Origin: Pyrrhoderma lamaoense | Taxonomy: Eukaryota; Basidiomycota; Agaricomycetes; Hymenochaetales; Hymenochaetaceae | NCBI GenBank assembly: GCA_002794735.1 | Contig: NBAZ01000017.1 | Location: 372,001 to 436,000, forward strand | DNA: 64,000 nt | Direction: 5' to 3' | Shown: one piece after another, positions 49,401 through 59,470 of the stretch | Layout of the letters: every line of letters begins with the position of its first letter | How positions within the stretch are numbered: position 1 is the first letter of the stretch | Made by a program: the position numbers and the translations under genes | The notes under the pieces: generated by a model | Told to the model about the DNA's origin: nothing | Databases searched by the model: none | The model's input: the letters and a program-made list of their open reading frames with translations, nothing else

Positions 49401-49877
49401 GAAGTTTGGCATGGAGTTTGTCGGTATTTGCCAAGACAAACCTGATTATTAGTATTTAGACGTTTATTGAGCTATGTACCTGACTAAATACGATTTACCT
49501 TGTTCCTTGGCCAGCGGATAATGAACCTATAATATAGATGAGTACCACAAATTGCTATAAACTTGGCTACGGGATCACCATTGGGACATATAGTTTGGCA
49601 ACCTCTTCGTATACAAGATGTGCAAGGATTCTTAAATTTACACCCATGTTTCAGAATTGAAACATAAAAAAGTAAGTAGTAGCGATAACAATACCTTTCT
49701 GTCGCACTTTAATTTTAGCCTATCTCCCAGTCAGTAATCCAATAGTAGAAAGGCAATATGGTATAGTATCATTTGCTATCATTGACCGTTCTCACCGTCT
49801 ACACTCCGCACATGAAGCCTCTCCCTTCGCCCTACGCAACTCTAGTTCGCGGTCACGGGATCCCGCCCTTTTCCTTT
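46405..49877 (-). CDS. Zn2Cys6 fungal transcription factor, copy 2
   Basis: This is a paralogue of the regulator at 10255-13632, with the same exon plan. The zinc cluster comes from exon 49796-49877 (ELELRRAKGEASCAECRR), the 24-base exon 49695-49718 (LKLKCDRK) and exon 49579-49631 (NPCTSCIRRGCQTICPNG). Next come FVLANTDKLHAKLLEMSQRI and RQLEDALQISY, then the middle homology region (RLPSYARATTLIEAYLGNLA, LPLLLAVFALGAAGDLTQPI, VDKWKSLESGRPAIF and ALLFVHRVGFARALLDTSV). The Ser/Thr/Asn-rich tail ends GDVNIFGNNISS. The true start was not found: upstream of the first zinc-cluster exon the frame meets a TGA, so a further 5' exon is expected. That makes the right boundary a minimum. Introns are the usual 50-70 bases with GT-AG ends. 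Confidence 0.83.
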
Positions 49878-50518
49878 TAAGTCAGCAGGCATTAAGACTG
49901 TAGCTTTTTCAATACCAAAAGACCGGAGGACAAGGGGAAAGAGTAATGAAGATGAGGCTTAGTCCGTTGGGCATCGACAGTAAAGTATCCAGAAAGAGTT
50001 GCCCACGTCAGCAACTATGACATGCATCCGGGAGAAACGACTTGGGGAAATTAGCTCATCCCAGACACTTTGATGACAAAACTTGCTCGCCGCCCATAAA
50101 CCACTCCGCTTCTTCGTGACTCGTTTTGAATCTGAAATGTTCTAGACACCATGAGCAGTATTCAATACTCCATAGATCTACTCGAGTTATGAATATAAAT
50201 AGAAAGAACGTAAGATGATACTAACAGCTCGATCTAAAAGATGATATCGACATTGCTTGTTCATTATTTTTAGTGAGTCACTCTATCCTCCGAAGATTAT
50301 AAAAACATCCTAGTCCGAATATAACAGAATAAAACTCGATTGTGGACTTATTCATATGTTTAATGATGCCATAACCGATTGGTACTCCTATTCCTATAGT
50401 ATTACTATTAGTCCTGCTTTGCCATTCCTGGACGCAAAAAAACGTGATCATGCGTGGCGACGTCCTCGCGTGTTTAAACCCGTCTCTTCCTTGAAATATC
50501 TTAATTTTATACTCGAGG
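49878..50518. other. Divergent promoter region
   Basis: It lies between the regulator copy 2 (-) and the membrane protein gene (+). It should contain the missing 5' exon of the regulator. No other ORF is supported. Confidence 0.4.
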
Positions 50519-53118
50519 ATGGCAACACAATGGCTGTCAAGAGTCATTAGAATCTTTATGGGTTTTTCTTCTTCTTCTAAGAAATCTGGTCTAGTTCATA
50601 CTGAGGATATCATCCGTGGTCCAAGTCTCGCCACGAAACCCTTATGCCTCAAGGTTTCATATATGCTAGGTTCTTGCTTGAATCAAAAAACATCTAGTTT
50701 TAATGGTCTTCACAAAAGAGACCAGGAAGAATCTAATGACTCGGGAAATAGCAAAGGCATCTCAATTGGCATACCTTTGGCTTGTGTTACTCTCCTTCTA
50801 ATAGTGCTCGTGTTAGCAAAATTTCTCTATCTTAATCATCGGAAGATTCAAACTATACACGAAATTCCTGTTCTCTTATCTGAAATACCTGAAGATGATA
50901 CTGAAAATGCACATTTTCAAAGTTCTTCCTGTACTAGTGACACCTCAAAGACAATGGATAAGCAATCGACGCGTAGCAGTGCGACTAGACAAATCTCAGG
51001 TAATTCAAAAACACAAAGTACTTTGGCTAGTGGATCTCCTCAGACTAAACGACAGAGCTCAACCCCTGGTATTCTAGTCGGCCTTCTAGGTAGTCCTGAT
51101 TGGGATCAGACATCCAACGACGACTTTCAGATCATCAGTATCGTATGCGGCGTGAATCACATCAGAATAATGTATCAAGCTCAATAAAACGACACACGTG
51201 GCACTCTGAGAGATCAAATGCTACCTCTCGCTATGAAACGGCTCGTACACATCTTGACACTGTGAACATGAGTAAAAAAATAAGTCGACTATGCAAAAAT
51301 CTCATAGGCGCTCACAAGTTCGCCGTAACTCAAGGTTACCGCATGTATCAAGCTTTGGAGAGATAGATACTCCTGGTGTCCGGAGGAAAAGACAGCGCAA
51401 AATGAATCCAGCTCCGGAGAAAGAAGCCTAAACTATGATCATGACGAACTAGAAGGAATCAGATCTTTATACTCGGCCTCTAGTATCGCAGATTTGGTTG
51501 ATAATGACCATACAGGGGAGCATGATTCAGTTTCGTCTCCTTCTCAGTTTCAAGATATGAATTTTCATCTTCAAGTAACCGATTATAGTGACATGAATTC
51601 CAATATTGACGAGTCTTCTCATGTGGCCGAGCAAATTGCTGAGGTAAATTCAGCGAGAACGTATAAACAACTAAACACTAGTGCAGAATCAAGTCTTCTG
51701 AGCACTTGGAGCCATCTTCCGAGCTTCCCATCACCGCCAATGACGCAAGATACATCTAATCCTCCGACACCACAGCTTTCAGAGTACGTTCAAGTCAACG
51801 CAGTTCAAATTGTTTCTCCAAATCTTGGTGAATGTTTCTACGAGCGCTACAATTCTCTTTCTACTGGTACTTCTGAGCTTGATGACTATAATGAAATCAA
51901 AAAAGGTGTTGGTCTAGGTTTTATCAAGACCGACGGAAGGAATAGGCTTATAAATAACAATCCCAAGGATGAACGCCATATATACGATGGATCCGGAGGT
52001 GACTGGCTCAATCACTTACAAAATCACATGTACCCAATGAACCTTGCTCAAACCCCTGTGGCACCTGTGTCTTGGGTAAACAACAGTAACTATGCGCCAA
52101 ACCCTTTTTACGCCTTGAGCCACAAGAACCGACCTCTATCTGCAGAGTCCTTTTTCTCTGTGCCGTCTTCACATGATAATAATCAAGGAGCAGATGCATC
52201 ATCGAGCACATATAAGGATCATGTTCAAAACAACGAACAATCTCAGATCAACTCACTAAACGAAAATGGGAAGCGGCGACGGTCTCTTTATCATAGTCAA
52301 CCCTCATTTAATATGAACATTCTGAATAGACACCATGCTCGTGTACTCATGCATGTTCCATTTTCTCTTGTTCCACCTCCAGCGGCATATCTTCGTAGTC
52401 CAAGATTAGTTGAAGCCGCTAGTGAAGGAGAATCCTGGGCCCTAAAGCGCTATAGTATCAATGAAAGCACACTTTCTTCTCGTTATTCACTTGTTCAATC
52501 AGCTTCACTTAACGCTTTGACAATGTCTGCCCCTATAAGGCCATCTCCGCTTAGAAGAGTTGTATCCATGAGCTCTGCTAGTGATTCTCCTGTGTCTTCT
52601 CGATCAAATCATTCACCAGATTCTGAATCAAGGTGGAGAAGAAGCGGCGAATGGCAATCAGCTAGGAATCTCAGAAGAAACTCTTCGGGAGTAGATGAAT
52701 ATAAACCTCCGAGAAGAGATGCAACATATTCGCCTCTTTTCTTTGATCCTGGATGTCCAGAGAACCAGGACTCTGATGAAGAAGAATCGATATACAGTCA
52801 GCCCAACGATACTAGTAGGCCTAAACGTAAATTTTCTCACATCTCACATCTGTTGTTGGACTAATGATCGTTTTACATCTAGTGGAGAGAAACAGAAGCC
52901 AGAATAGTATCGTCACCCACCCTCAAGCTAGTTCATCAGGGATTTGGGAGTCCGCTAGAGAGCTTGAAGCTGGAGTACACGTTAATCAGTTTAATTTACA
53001 GGCAGATGATTCTGACAGTTCTGACTCGGATGAAATATGGGAGAGTGTGCAAACCTCAGTCCAGAATCGAGGAAGATGGCACAGGAAAATTGAACGAGAT
53101 ACCCTTAATATGGTCTAA
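50519..53118 (+). CDS. Unrecognised single-pass membrane protein with long Ser-rich cytosolic tail
   Basis: I do not recognise the family with certainty. The ATG at 50519 opens MATQWLSRVIRIFMGFSSSS. A single hydrophobic segment (ISIGIPLACVTLLLIVLVLA) is preceded by KRDQEESNDSGNSKG and followed by KFLYLNHRK, a layout like the SKG6-type membrane anchors of fungal bud-site proteins; that similarity is weak. The rest, about 700 residues, is low-complexity, rich in Ser, Asn and Pro, with RRSLYHSQPSFNMNI, RRVVSMSSASDSPVSSRSNH and acidic DDSDSSDSDEIWESVQ near the end. The frame is broken at 51125-51127 (T3), 51274-51280 (A7) and 51408-51409 (C2), each fixed by one extra base, and again around 52850-52910. 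Intronless as read. Either one gene with sequence errors or a decaying gene; the shared error pattern favours the first. Confidence 0.55.
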
Positions 53119-53510
53119 AATACAGTCTTGCAATTCCAACAATATCACATCCTTCTTAATACATTTTATTCCGCCTGTCTTCTTCCGTCTTCGAGTTTTC
53201 TTATCGTGAGCTTTCTTCTAGAATGTTAGTCCTTTATCATAATTGTTACTTACAATACGTTGTATGCATATACATGTATAAGAGTATGATGAAAAGTTAT
53301 GCTAATGAAGCAAGAAAAATAGGTTACTGGGCGGAATATTTTCGGAAATCGGTTCTCGGATAAGCTAGACAAAGATTCTGGGAACCGCAGAAAAGGAACT
53401 GAATTACAAAGGTAAAAATAAGTCACCACTCTAGAAACATCAGTTTGCACATCCGCATATACACTATATAGCAACTGCGCTTCCGACTTGTGTACGAGAA
53501 CACCTCCGCA
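53119..53510. other. Intergenic between convergent genes
   Basis: A short spacer with no ORF of note. It holds the 3' untranslated regions of the membrane protein gene and SEC13. Confidence 0.4.
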
Positions 53511-54954
53511 TTAGCTAGCTAACTCATTAACACATTCCCATGCGCCTTTGAGTGTTTCCTTCCATAAAGTAACTTTTCCATCTCCACAACTTACAGCGAG
53601 CACATTCCCTGCTAAACTCCACGACACACGCCAAACAACGTCAGGGAATTTACCACCCGTAGCTCCTTGGTTTGTTGCACTCTGGACCGGAGCAGGAGTC
53701 GAGCTTGAAATCGAAGATGGATCTAATGCAGTCTTGACCCAGACACCGTTCGGACCATCTTTAGTCCAGACGTAAACCATTCTGTCTTGTCCTGCAGTTG
53801 CAATATACGCGCGAGGCAGACCGACGTTAGGAGCCCATGCAACATCTCGTACCCAATCAGTATGCGCTGCGAGTGTGCATTCCTCGACCCAAGTAGAAGA
53901 AGAGGGGTTGAAAGCCCAGAGACGGACAAGATTGTCACATCCTGCTGAGGCGAATCGTTTTGTATATTGGGTTGTTGATGAGGTAGGGTTCGCAGAATTG
54001 TTGGCATTCAGGGAAGTTGGGGCAGGTTGATTTGGTGCGGCGGAACTTGGAAGTGAAGTGTTGGAGGCGTTTGTTGGTGGTATAGGAGAAATCAGTGACC
54101 CCGGAAGAACTGCCGGAGCCCAAGAAACGGCGTTACAGCCTATAGCATGACCGTTGAAGATATCTGCGTCCCAGGAACCGTCATCTTTTTTTTGCGACAA
54201 TTATAGTACACGGGGCGACATAAGTTCATGTTACATATATAAAAGATGGCCACAACTTACTTTTGAATGTAAGTACTGACAACTTGCCATCTGATGAAGC
54301 ACAAGCAAGAATAGCACCAAGTTCGTGAGGTGCCCATGAGATCGAATTCACTAGAGTAGATCATTAATAAGATATAATGATTAAAATATGAGTAAGGATA
54401 GCATGGTATGAGGACTGATACGGATGATATGCATACCCGAAGCACTATGAAGATTATGTTCTTTTATCTTCGCCCATGTGCCAGAAACCTGGCCTTGTCC
54501 TTGCTGCTCCTTCCAAATGAGAACTTTGCCATCATATGAGCAGGAAGCGAGGATATGTCCGTATTTCGGATGTGCCCAAGCCACTTGCCAGACTGGTCCG
54601 GTATGCCTATGAAGAGCATAAGTTGATTCATCATGATAAGCTAGGTAGCATATGAAAGTTTAAAGGTTCTAACCCCTTCAGCACTTGTCCGCCCGATGAC
54701 TTTTGAGGTTCCCCGTCGACAACATCGAATACTTTAACAGTCCTGTCGGAGGAACATGTTGCTAGTCGCTTGCCATAATAGTCTAATTGCGCATCATGCT
54801 ATAAGCAAGAGAAATATGTGCGTTTTGAGGTAATAACATTTGACAGATAAATTGGAGATATATGTTAATATTGAGGGTAAGTATATGTAAATATACTACG
54901 CACAATCATATCCTCATGGTGCGTCTCAATAGGAATAGAATCCGACGCAGTCAT
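53511..54954 (-). CDS. SEC13: SEC13, WD40 component of COPII coat and nuclear pore
   Basis: The start is the ATG at 54954 ([17 protein letters not shown]), followed after an intron by [20 protein letters not shown]. Further blades: [100 protein letters not shown], and [20 protein letters not shown], ending [17 protein letters not shown] and TAA at 53511. Six blades in about 330-370 residues fit the family. Family role: with SEC31 it forms the outer COPII cage for ER-to-Golgi vesicles, and it is also part of the Nup84/Nup107 subcomplex. A low-complexity loop rich in Ser, Asn, Pro and Thr (about 54000-54110) lengthens one blade. No frame break was found. The intron near 54260-54192 has an unusual A-rich acceptor. 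Confidence 0.94.
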
Positions 54955-55292
54955 TGTCGTCGTCGTCTACACGATAGCTTCAGTATTCGTCTAGTCTCTT
55001 TAGTTCTAGAGAATATACTCACCATAACTAGTCGTCGTCTGGTATATACCTGTCCTCAGTAACTTGGAAGTCTAAACAGTACTGGCCACGTCGCGTCGCG
55101 TCCAAGTTTTCTAAAATTATGCCCAAATTTGGATCGCATTCTGAGAAAAAGCTGTCAGCACGTGACAGTGATTTGCAGTACTTGAACGAGGATCTCAATT
55201 TTTTTCTTGCAACTTGTAGACTTTGTCCCGAAAGTTGTCTATATCGTAGTTGTCATCCTTGGCGACTGCACATTGACTTGTGCAGCGTTGTG
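54955..55292. promoter_or_regulatory. Shared divergent promoter of SEC13 and MEF1
   Basis: The two start codons are 338 bases apart on opposite strands, so one spacer must serve both genes. It contains GTCGTCGTCGT-type repeats near 54955-54970 and 55032-55040. An upstream in-frame extension of MEF1 to about 55119 is possible but lacks targeting character. Confidence 0.55.
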
Positions 55293-57920
55293 ATGACACT
55301 TCCTTATAGGTGCTCTAATGCACTGCGTGCACTTGTACTCTCATCGTCTTCACTAGGTTCACCGTGTTGGAGGCTAGGTCTGGTTCGGAATGCATCCACT
55401 GCTGCCGCTCTTAAAACTAGCAATGACAGTGCAAAATATGCGACCAATCCCTCGGAGAAACACCCTTTGACGGATAAAGATCATACTCGGCTCTTAGGGC
55501 AGCGTAACATCGGAATCTCGGCTCACATCGACTCCGGAAAGACTACTCTTACAGAACGAATTCTCTACTATACAGGTAGAATTCGAGAAATCCATGAGGT
55601 TTGCCCACTCTAAGCTCATATAAGAGAGACGAGGCATATCTGATAGTTTTTTGCAGGTCCGTGGCCGTGATTCTGTTGGTGCTAAGATGGATTCAATGGA
55701 ACTTGAGCGCGAGAAAGGTATTACTATCCAGAGTGCCGCAACATTCTGTGATTGGGAGGCAACGGACCTTGTGAAGGGGGGCCAAAGAATAAGTTTGCTG
55801 TCAACATCATTGATACACCTGGTCACGTTGATTTCACTATCGAAGTTGAACGTGCACTGCGCGTCTTGGATGGTGCGGTCTTGGTTTTATGTGCTGTTGC
55901 TGGTGTTCAAGTTCGTTAACTAAATTAGCTCTAAGCAATGTATAATTCTAATCACTCTTATTTTACAGAGCCAGACAACTACTGTAGATAGGCAAATGCG
56001 TCGGTATAATGTCCCTCGGATATCCTTTATTAACAAGATGGATCGTCCCGGAGCAAATCCTTGGAGAGTCATTCAACAGATTCGCACTAAGCTTCGTATG
56101 CCCGCTGCTGCTGTTCAGGTCCCTATAGGCTCTGAGGATGCACTTCGCGGTGTTGTTGATCTTGTACGGATGAAGGCTATCTACAATCAGGGCACCAAGG
56201 GAAATGAAATCGTTGAGTCGGATGAAATCCCGACGGAAGTATTGGAACTGGCAAAGGAAAAGAGACAGGAGTTGATTGAGACTCTCGCGGATGTAGATGA
56301 TGAAATGGCTGAGCTTTTCCTTGAAGAACAAGAGCCGACTGTTGAACAACTTGTCTCTTCTATACGTCGCGCCACTGTCAACTTGAAGTTCTCTCCCGTC
56401 TTCCTTGGATCGGCTATTAAAAATACGGCTGTTCAACCAATGCTCGATGGTGTTTGTGCATACTTGCCGAACCCTGCTGAGGCCAAGGTAGTTGCCCATG
56501 ATACATCGCTTCCTGTTTCCGCCCCTGTCGTAACTCTTACTCCGGCCGCAGAGGCGCCTTTGGTAGCGCTTGCTTTCAAGCTCGAGGAGTCTCGTTTCGG
56601 ACAACTTACATACATGCGTGTTTATCAAGGTACTCTCAAGCGCGCGGCTAATCTCTTCAACGCACGTACTGGCAAAAAGGTTAAAGTTCCTCGTCTTGTC
56701 CGTATGCACTCCAATGAGATGGAAGACGTCGAATCTATCGGCCCCGGTGAAATTTGCGCAATGTTCGGTGTTGAGTGTGCTTCTGGAGACACTTTTACAG
56801 ATGGCACGACTACGTACAGTATGACGTCCATGTTCGTTCCCGAACCTGTTGTCTCTCTTTCCCTGAAACCTGTAGGTCAAGAAACGCCAAACTTCTCTCG
56901 TGCGTTAGCAAGATTCCAGAGAGAAGATCCGACGTTCCGTGTACATGTTGATTCTGAGAGCAAGGAAACTATTATCAGCGGTATGGGTGAATTGCATCTT
57001 GAAGTATATGTTGAACGTATGAAGCGAGAATATAATGTCGAGTGTACAACTGGCAGGCCTCAGGTCGCCTACCGTGAGACACCAACCCAAAGGGCAGAAT
57101 TCACTTACACGCACCGTAAGCAATCAGGAGGTGCAGGTCAATTTGCTCGAATCACAGGTTACATCGAACCCATCACTCAAGAGGAAGGTACTGAGCCTGT
57201 AGAAGGAGAGGAGACCCAGGTTGAAAAGAAGGACCACGAATTTGAGAATGTTGTCATGTCCGGGAATGTTCCTGAACAGTATATTCCTGGTGTTGAGAAA
57301 GGTTTCCAAGAATTCTTACAAAAGGGACTTCTTTGCGGCGCTCCCGTAACCAACATCCGCTTTGTCCTTAAAGATGGTTCGTATCACGTTGTTGATTCCT
57401 CAGAATTGGCGTTCAGGGTCTGTACGATCGCTGGTATCAGGGAAAACTACGAGAAGGCTCGTCCTGTGATTTTGGAACCGATCATGACTGTCGAAGTTGT
57501 TGCCCCTGTTGAATTCCAGAGTACGCTTTTTTCCCGGTTCACTTCTCAAGTTCAGTACTAACTTACATGATCACTAACTTATGTGATCAATAGGCAATGT
57601 CATCGGTGGTATCACTTCCCGACGTGGTACAATTCTCGACAGTGAAGTACGGGATGACGAATTCAGTGTGACCGCTGAAGTGGCTTTGAATGACATGTTC
57701 GGTTATTCAAGTCAATTACGTGGACAGACCCAAGGCAAGGGTGAATTTAGCATGGAATACAAGGTGAGTTCGATAATCCACACTTTTCTGTACCTTTTTC
57801 TCTGAACAATAGATGTATTGCTAACCATTATTCTATCTCTAGACTCACGCTCCTGTGCTCCCTCAAGCCCAAAAAGAACTTGAAGATGCATACAAGAAAA
57901 CACGTCTTCAAAAGAAGTAA
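55293..57920 (+). CDS. MEF1: Mitochondrial elongation factor G (translocation GTPase)
   Basis: I chose the ATG at 55293 because it opens a good mitochondrial presequence ([20 protein letters not shown], later [11 protein letters not shown]). GTPase motifs follow: [20 protein letters not shown] (P loop), [14 protein letters not shown] (switch), [20 protein letters not shown], and [15 protein letters not shown] (NKMD). Domains II to V include [53 protein letters not shown] and [20 protein letters not shown], then [20 protein letters not shown]. The end is [13 protein letters not shown] with TAA at 57918. Family role: ribosomal translocation in mitochondria. One G is missing in the G6 run at 55776-55781; read across, [18 protein letters not shown] is restored. 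Introns are at about 55600-55655, 55912-55968, 57524-57591 and 57763-57840. Confidence 0.96.
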
Positions 57921-58294
57921 TCTATCGCTATCATGATATACCTTCACTTATCTTTTTTAATATATCACATCTGTGTTCGACTAACCTCATCTACAAAAAA
58001 TCCCTCATCCACTGTTTAGAGAGGTTCTGTTTATTTCAGCATCTAACCAATTTGGCATTTTACATATATCATTTAGACATAATTAATAACTTTACATCTA
58101 CATTATTTAGAGTCGCTTTCTTTCTCTTTTCTTTTGGATGTCACCCTGCTCAGACTTGAATATAGTAAAAGAGATACAAACATCATTGTTAGGTTAAGGA
58201 TATTAATTTTGCTAAACTGTACAAAATGTAAGTAAAGGATGTTGGGTAGTTGTCTAATGACATTATACTTACAAAAGTATCGATTGGCACTGCA
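57921..58294. other. Intergenic between convergent genes
   Basis: T-rich spacer, no ORF of note. Confidence 0.4.
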
Positions 58295-58998
58295 TTACCC
58301 AACGAGTTCAGGTTCGTTATCCGCACCCATGACCTAAATATGACAAAATATAAGAAATCCGAGATGATACAAGTACACAAGTATTACAAAAACTCTTCTT
58401 ACCGCTTTAGCTAGGGTCCCGCCTTCCCCAACATACTTTCATCTTTACTGTCTTGTTCAGTTCTCTTGTACTGAAACTCCTCGCTATCCCTCTCATCATT
58501 ACCGAAAAGGACACTAGTTATGGTAGGATCTGAGCCGGTAGCAGAAGCCGATGAAGATATAGACGAATATATAGACGAGATAGACTTTGGAGCAACGTTT
58601 TGACGAACAGCTTCAGATAATACAGAAGCTACGTCAACAGGCTGCAGGCTCAATATATCTGCAACAGCTGAGATGTGATACTCAAGTGAACCATCATTAC
58701 CACCACTACTTCCCCCATCTACTCCATGTCCTCCATGTCCCCCATACGTTCCATGTGAAGCAGGGAACCGTCCAAGTGCTAAGTTCCACCATCCACCAAT
58801 GTGCGTTTTGTATTGCATGAGTCTGTATGCGTAAAACGCCGATAGCAAGACCGAAAGTGATACAAGTATGTTAATCAACTTTGACAGTCTGGTAGATTGT
58901 AATGGTTTCTGGACGTCGGTCCTGACAGCTTTTCCGTGCCTTTTCGGTGGGAGGTCACTCCCATTCCTAATTTCGTTTATGCTTCCACTGGATTGCAT
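58295..58998 (-). CDS. Small single-pass membrane protein, unrecognised
   Basis: I do not recognise the family. The start is the ATG at 58998 (MQSSGSINEIRNGSDLPPKR). A basic, presumably cytosolic segment is followed by one membrane helix (LSKLINILVSLSVLLSAFYA), then GGWWNLALGRF, a Gly/His-rich stretch (GTYGGHGGHGVDGGSSGG), a helical part (DILSLQPVDVASVLSEAV) and a Ser-rich acidic tail. In the uncorrected frame it stops at 58411. One extra base in the C4 run at 58426-58429 instead gives GEGGTLAKA, a proper GT donor and a last exon (VMGADNEPELVG) ending at 58295. The clean splice after correction supports that reading. It is convergent with MEF1. Confidence 0.6.
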
Positions 58999-59470
58999 CG
59001 TTGTCCAGAGTTCAATATCAGTACTTTAATATTCTCAGTTTACTGAGGCGGAGTAAGTGGTGGACGGGAATGAGGATCGTGCTCATATTCAGGCTTTTTA
59101 TAGCACGTCTCATGTTGTCAAAGTACTTTCCTTGAACTGAAACGACGTCATCGTGGACACCTCCACAATAGTGCCTAATTCGGCATACTCCGATTCTATA
59201 AGACCAATGTTCTCACAAAGTCCTATTAATAGAATAGTAATTTTGAAAAGAGAATTGATATGGGTGGTCTATAGGAAATACAAGTAATGAAGCGTGACGG
59301 ACATGACGTGGTAGTACTAATACAGCTACAGATGTGACGCGATACGACCAAGACAAAAGAAGTAATGGACAGGGCAATAAGTGAAAACAAGATAGAACAG
59401 CGGTAGATAATGTAAGGTAACAGATAAACAGGGTAGAGAGCAAGGCACACAAGAAAGAAGAGTAAGAAAA
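58999..59470. other. Intergenic between two minus-strand genes
   Basis: The promoter of the small membrane protein gene and the 3' region of SMC2. No ORF with recognisable content. Confidence 0.4.

Noticed and set aside
55963..56880. 305-codon minus-strand ORF
   Set aside because: It lies opposite the conserved MEF1 frame and has no motif of its own.
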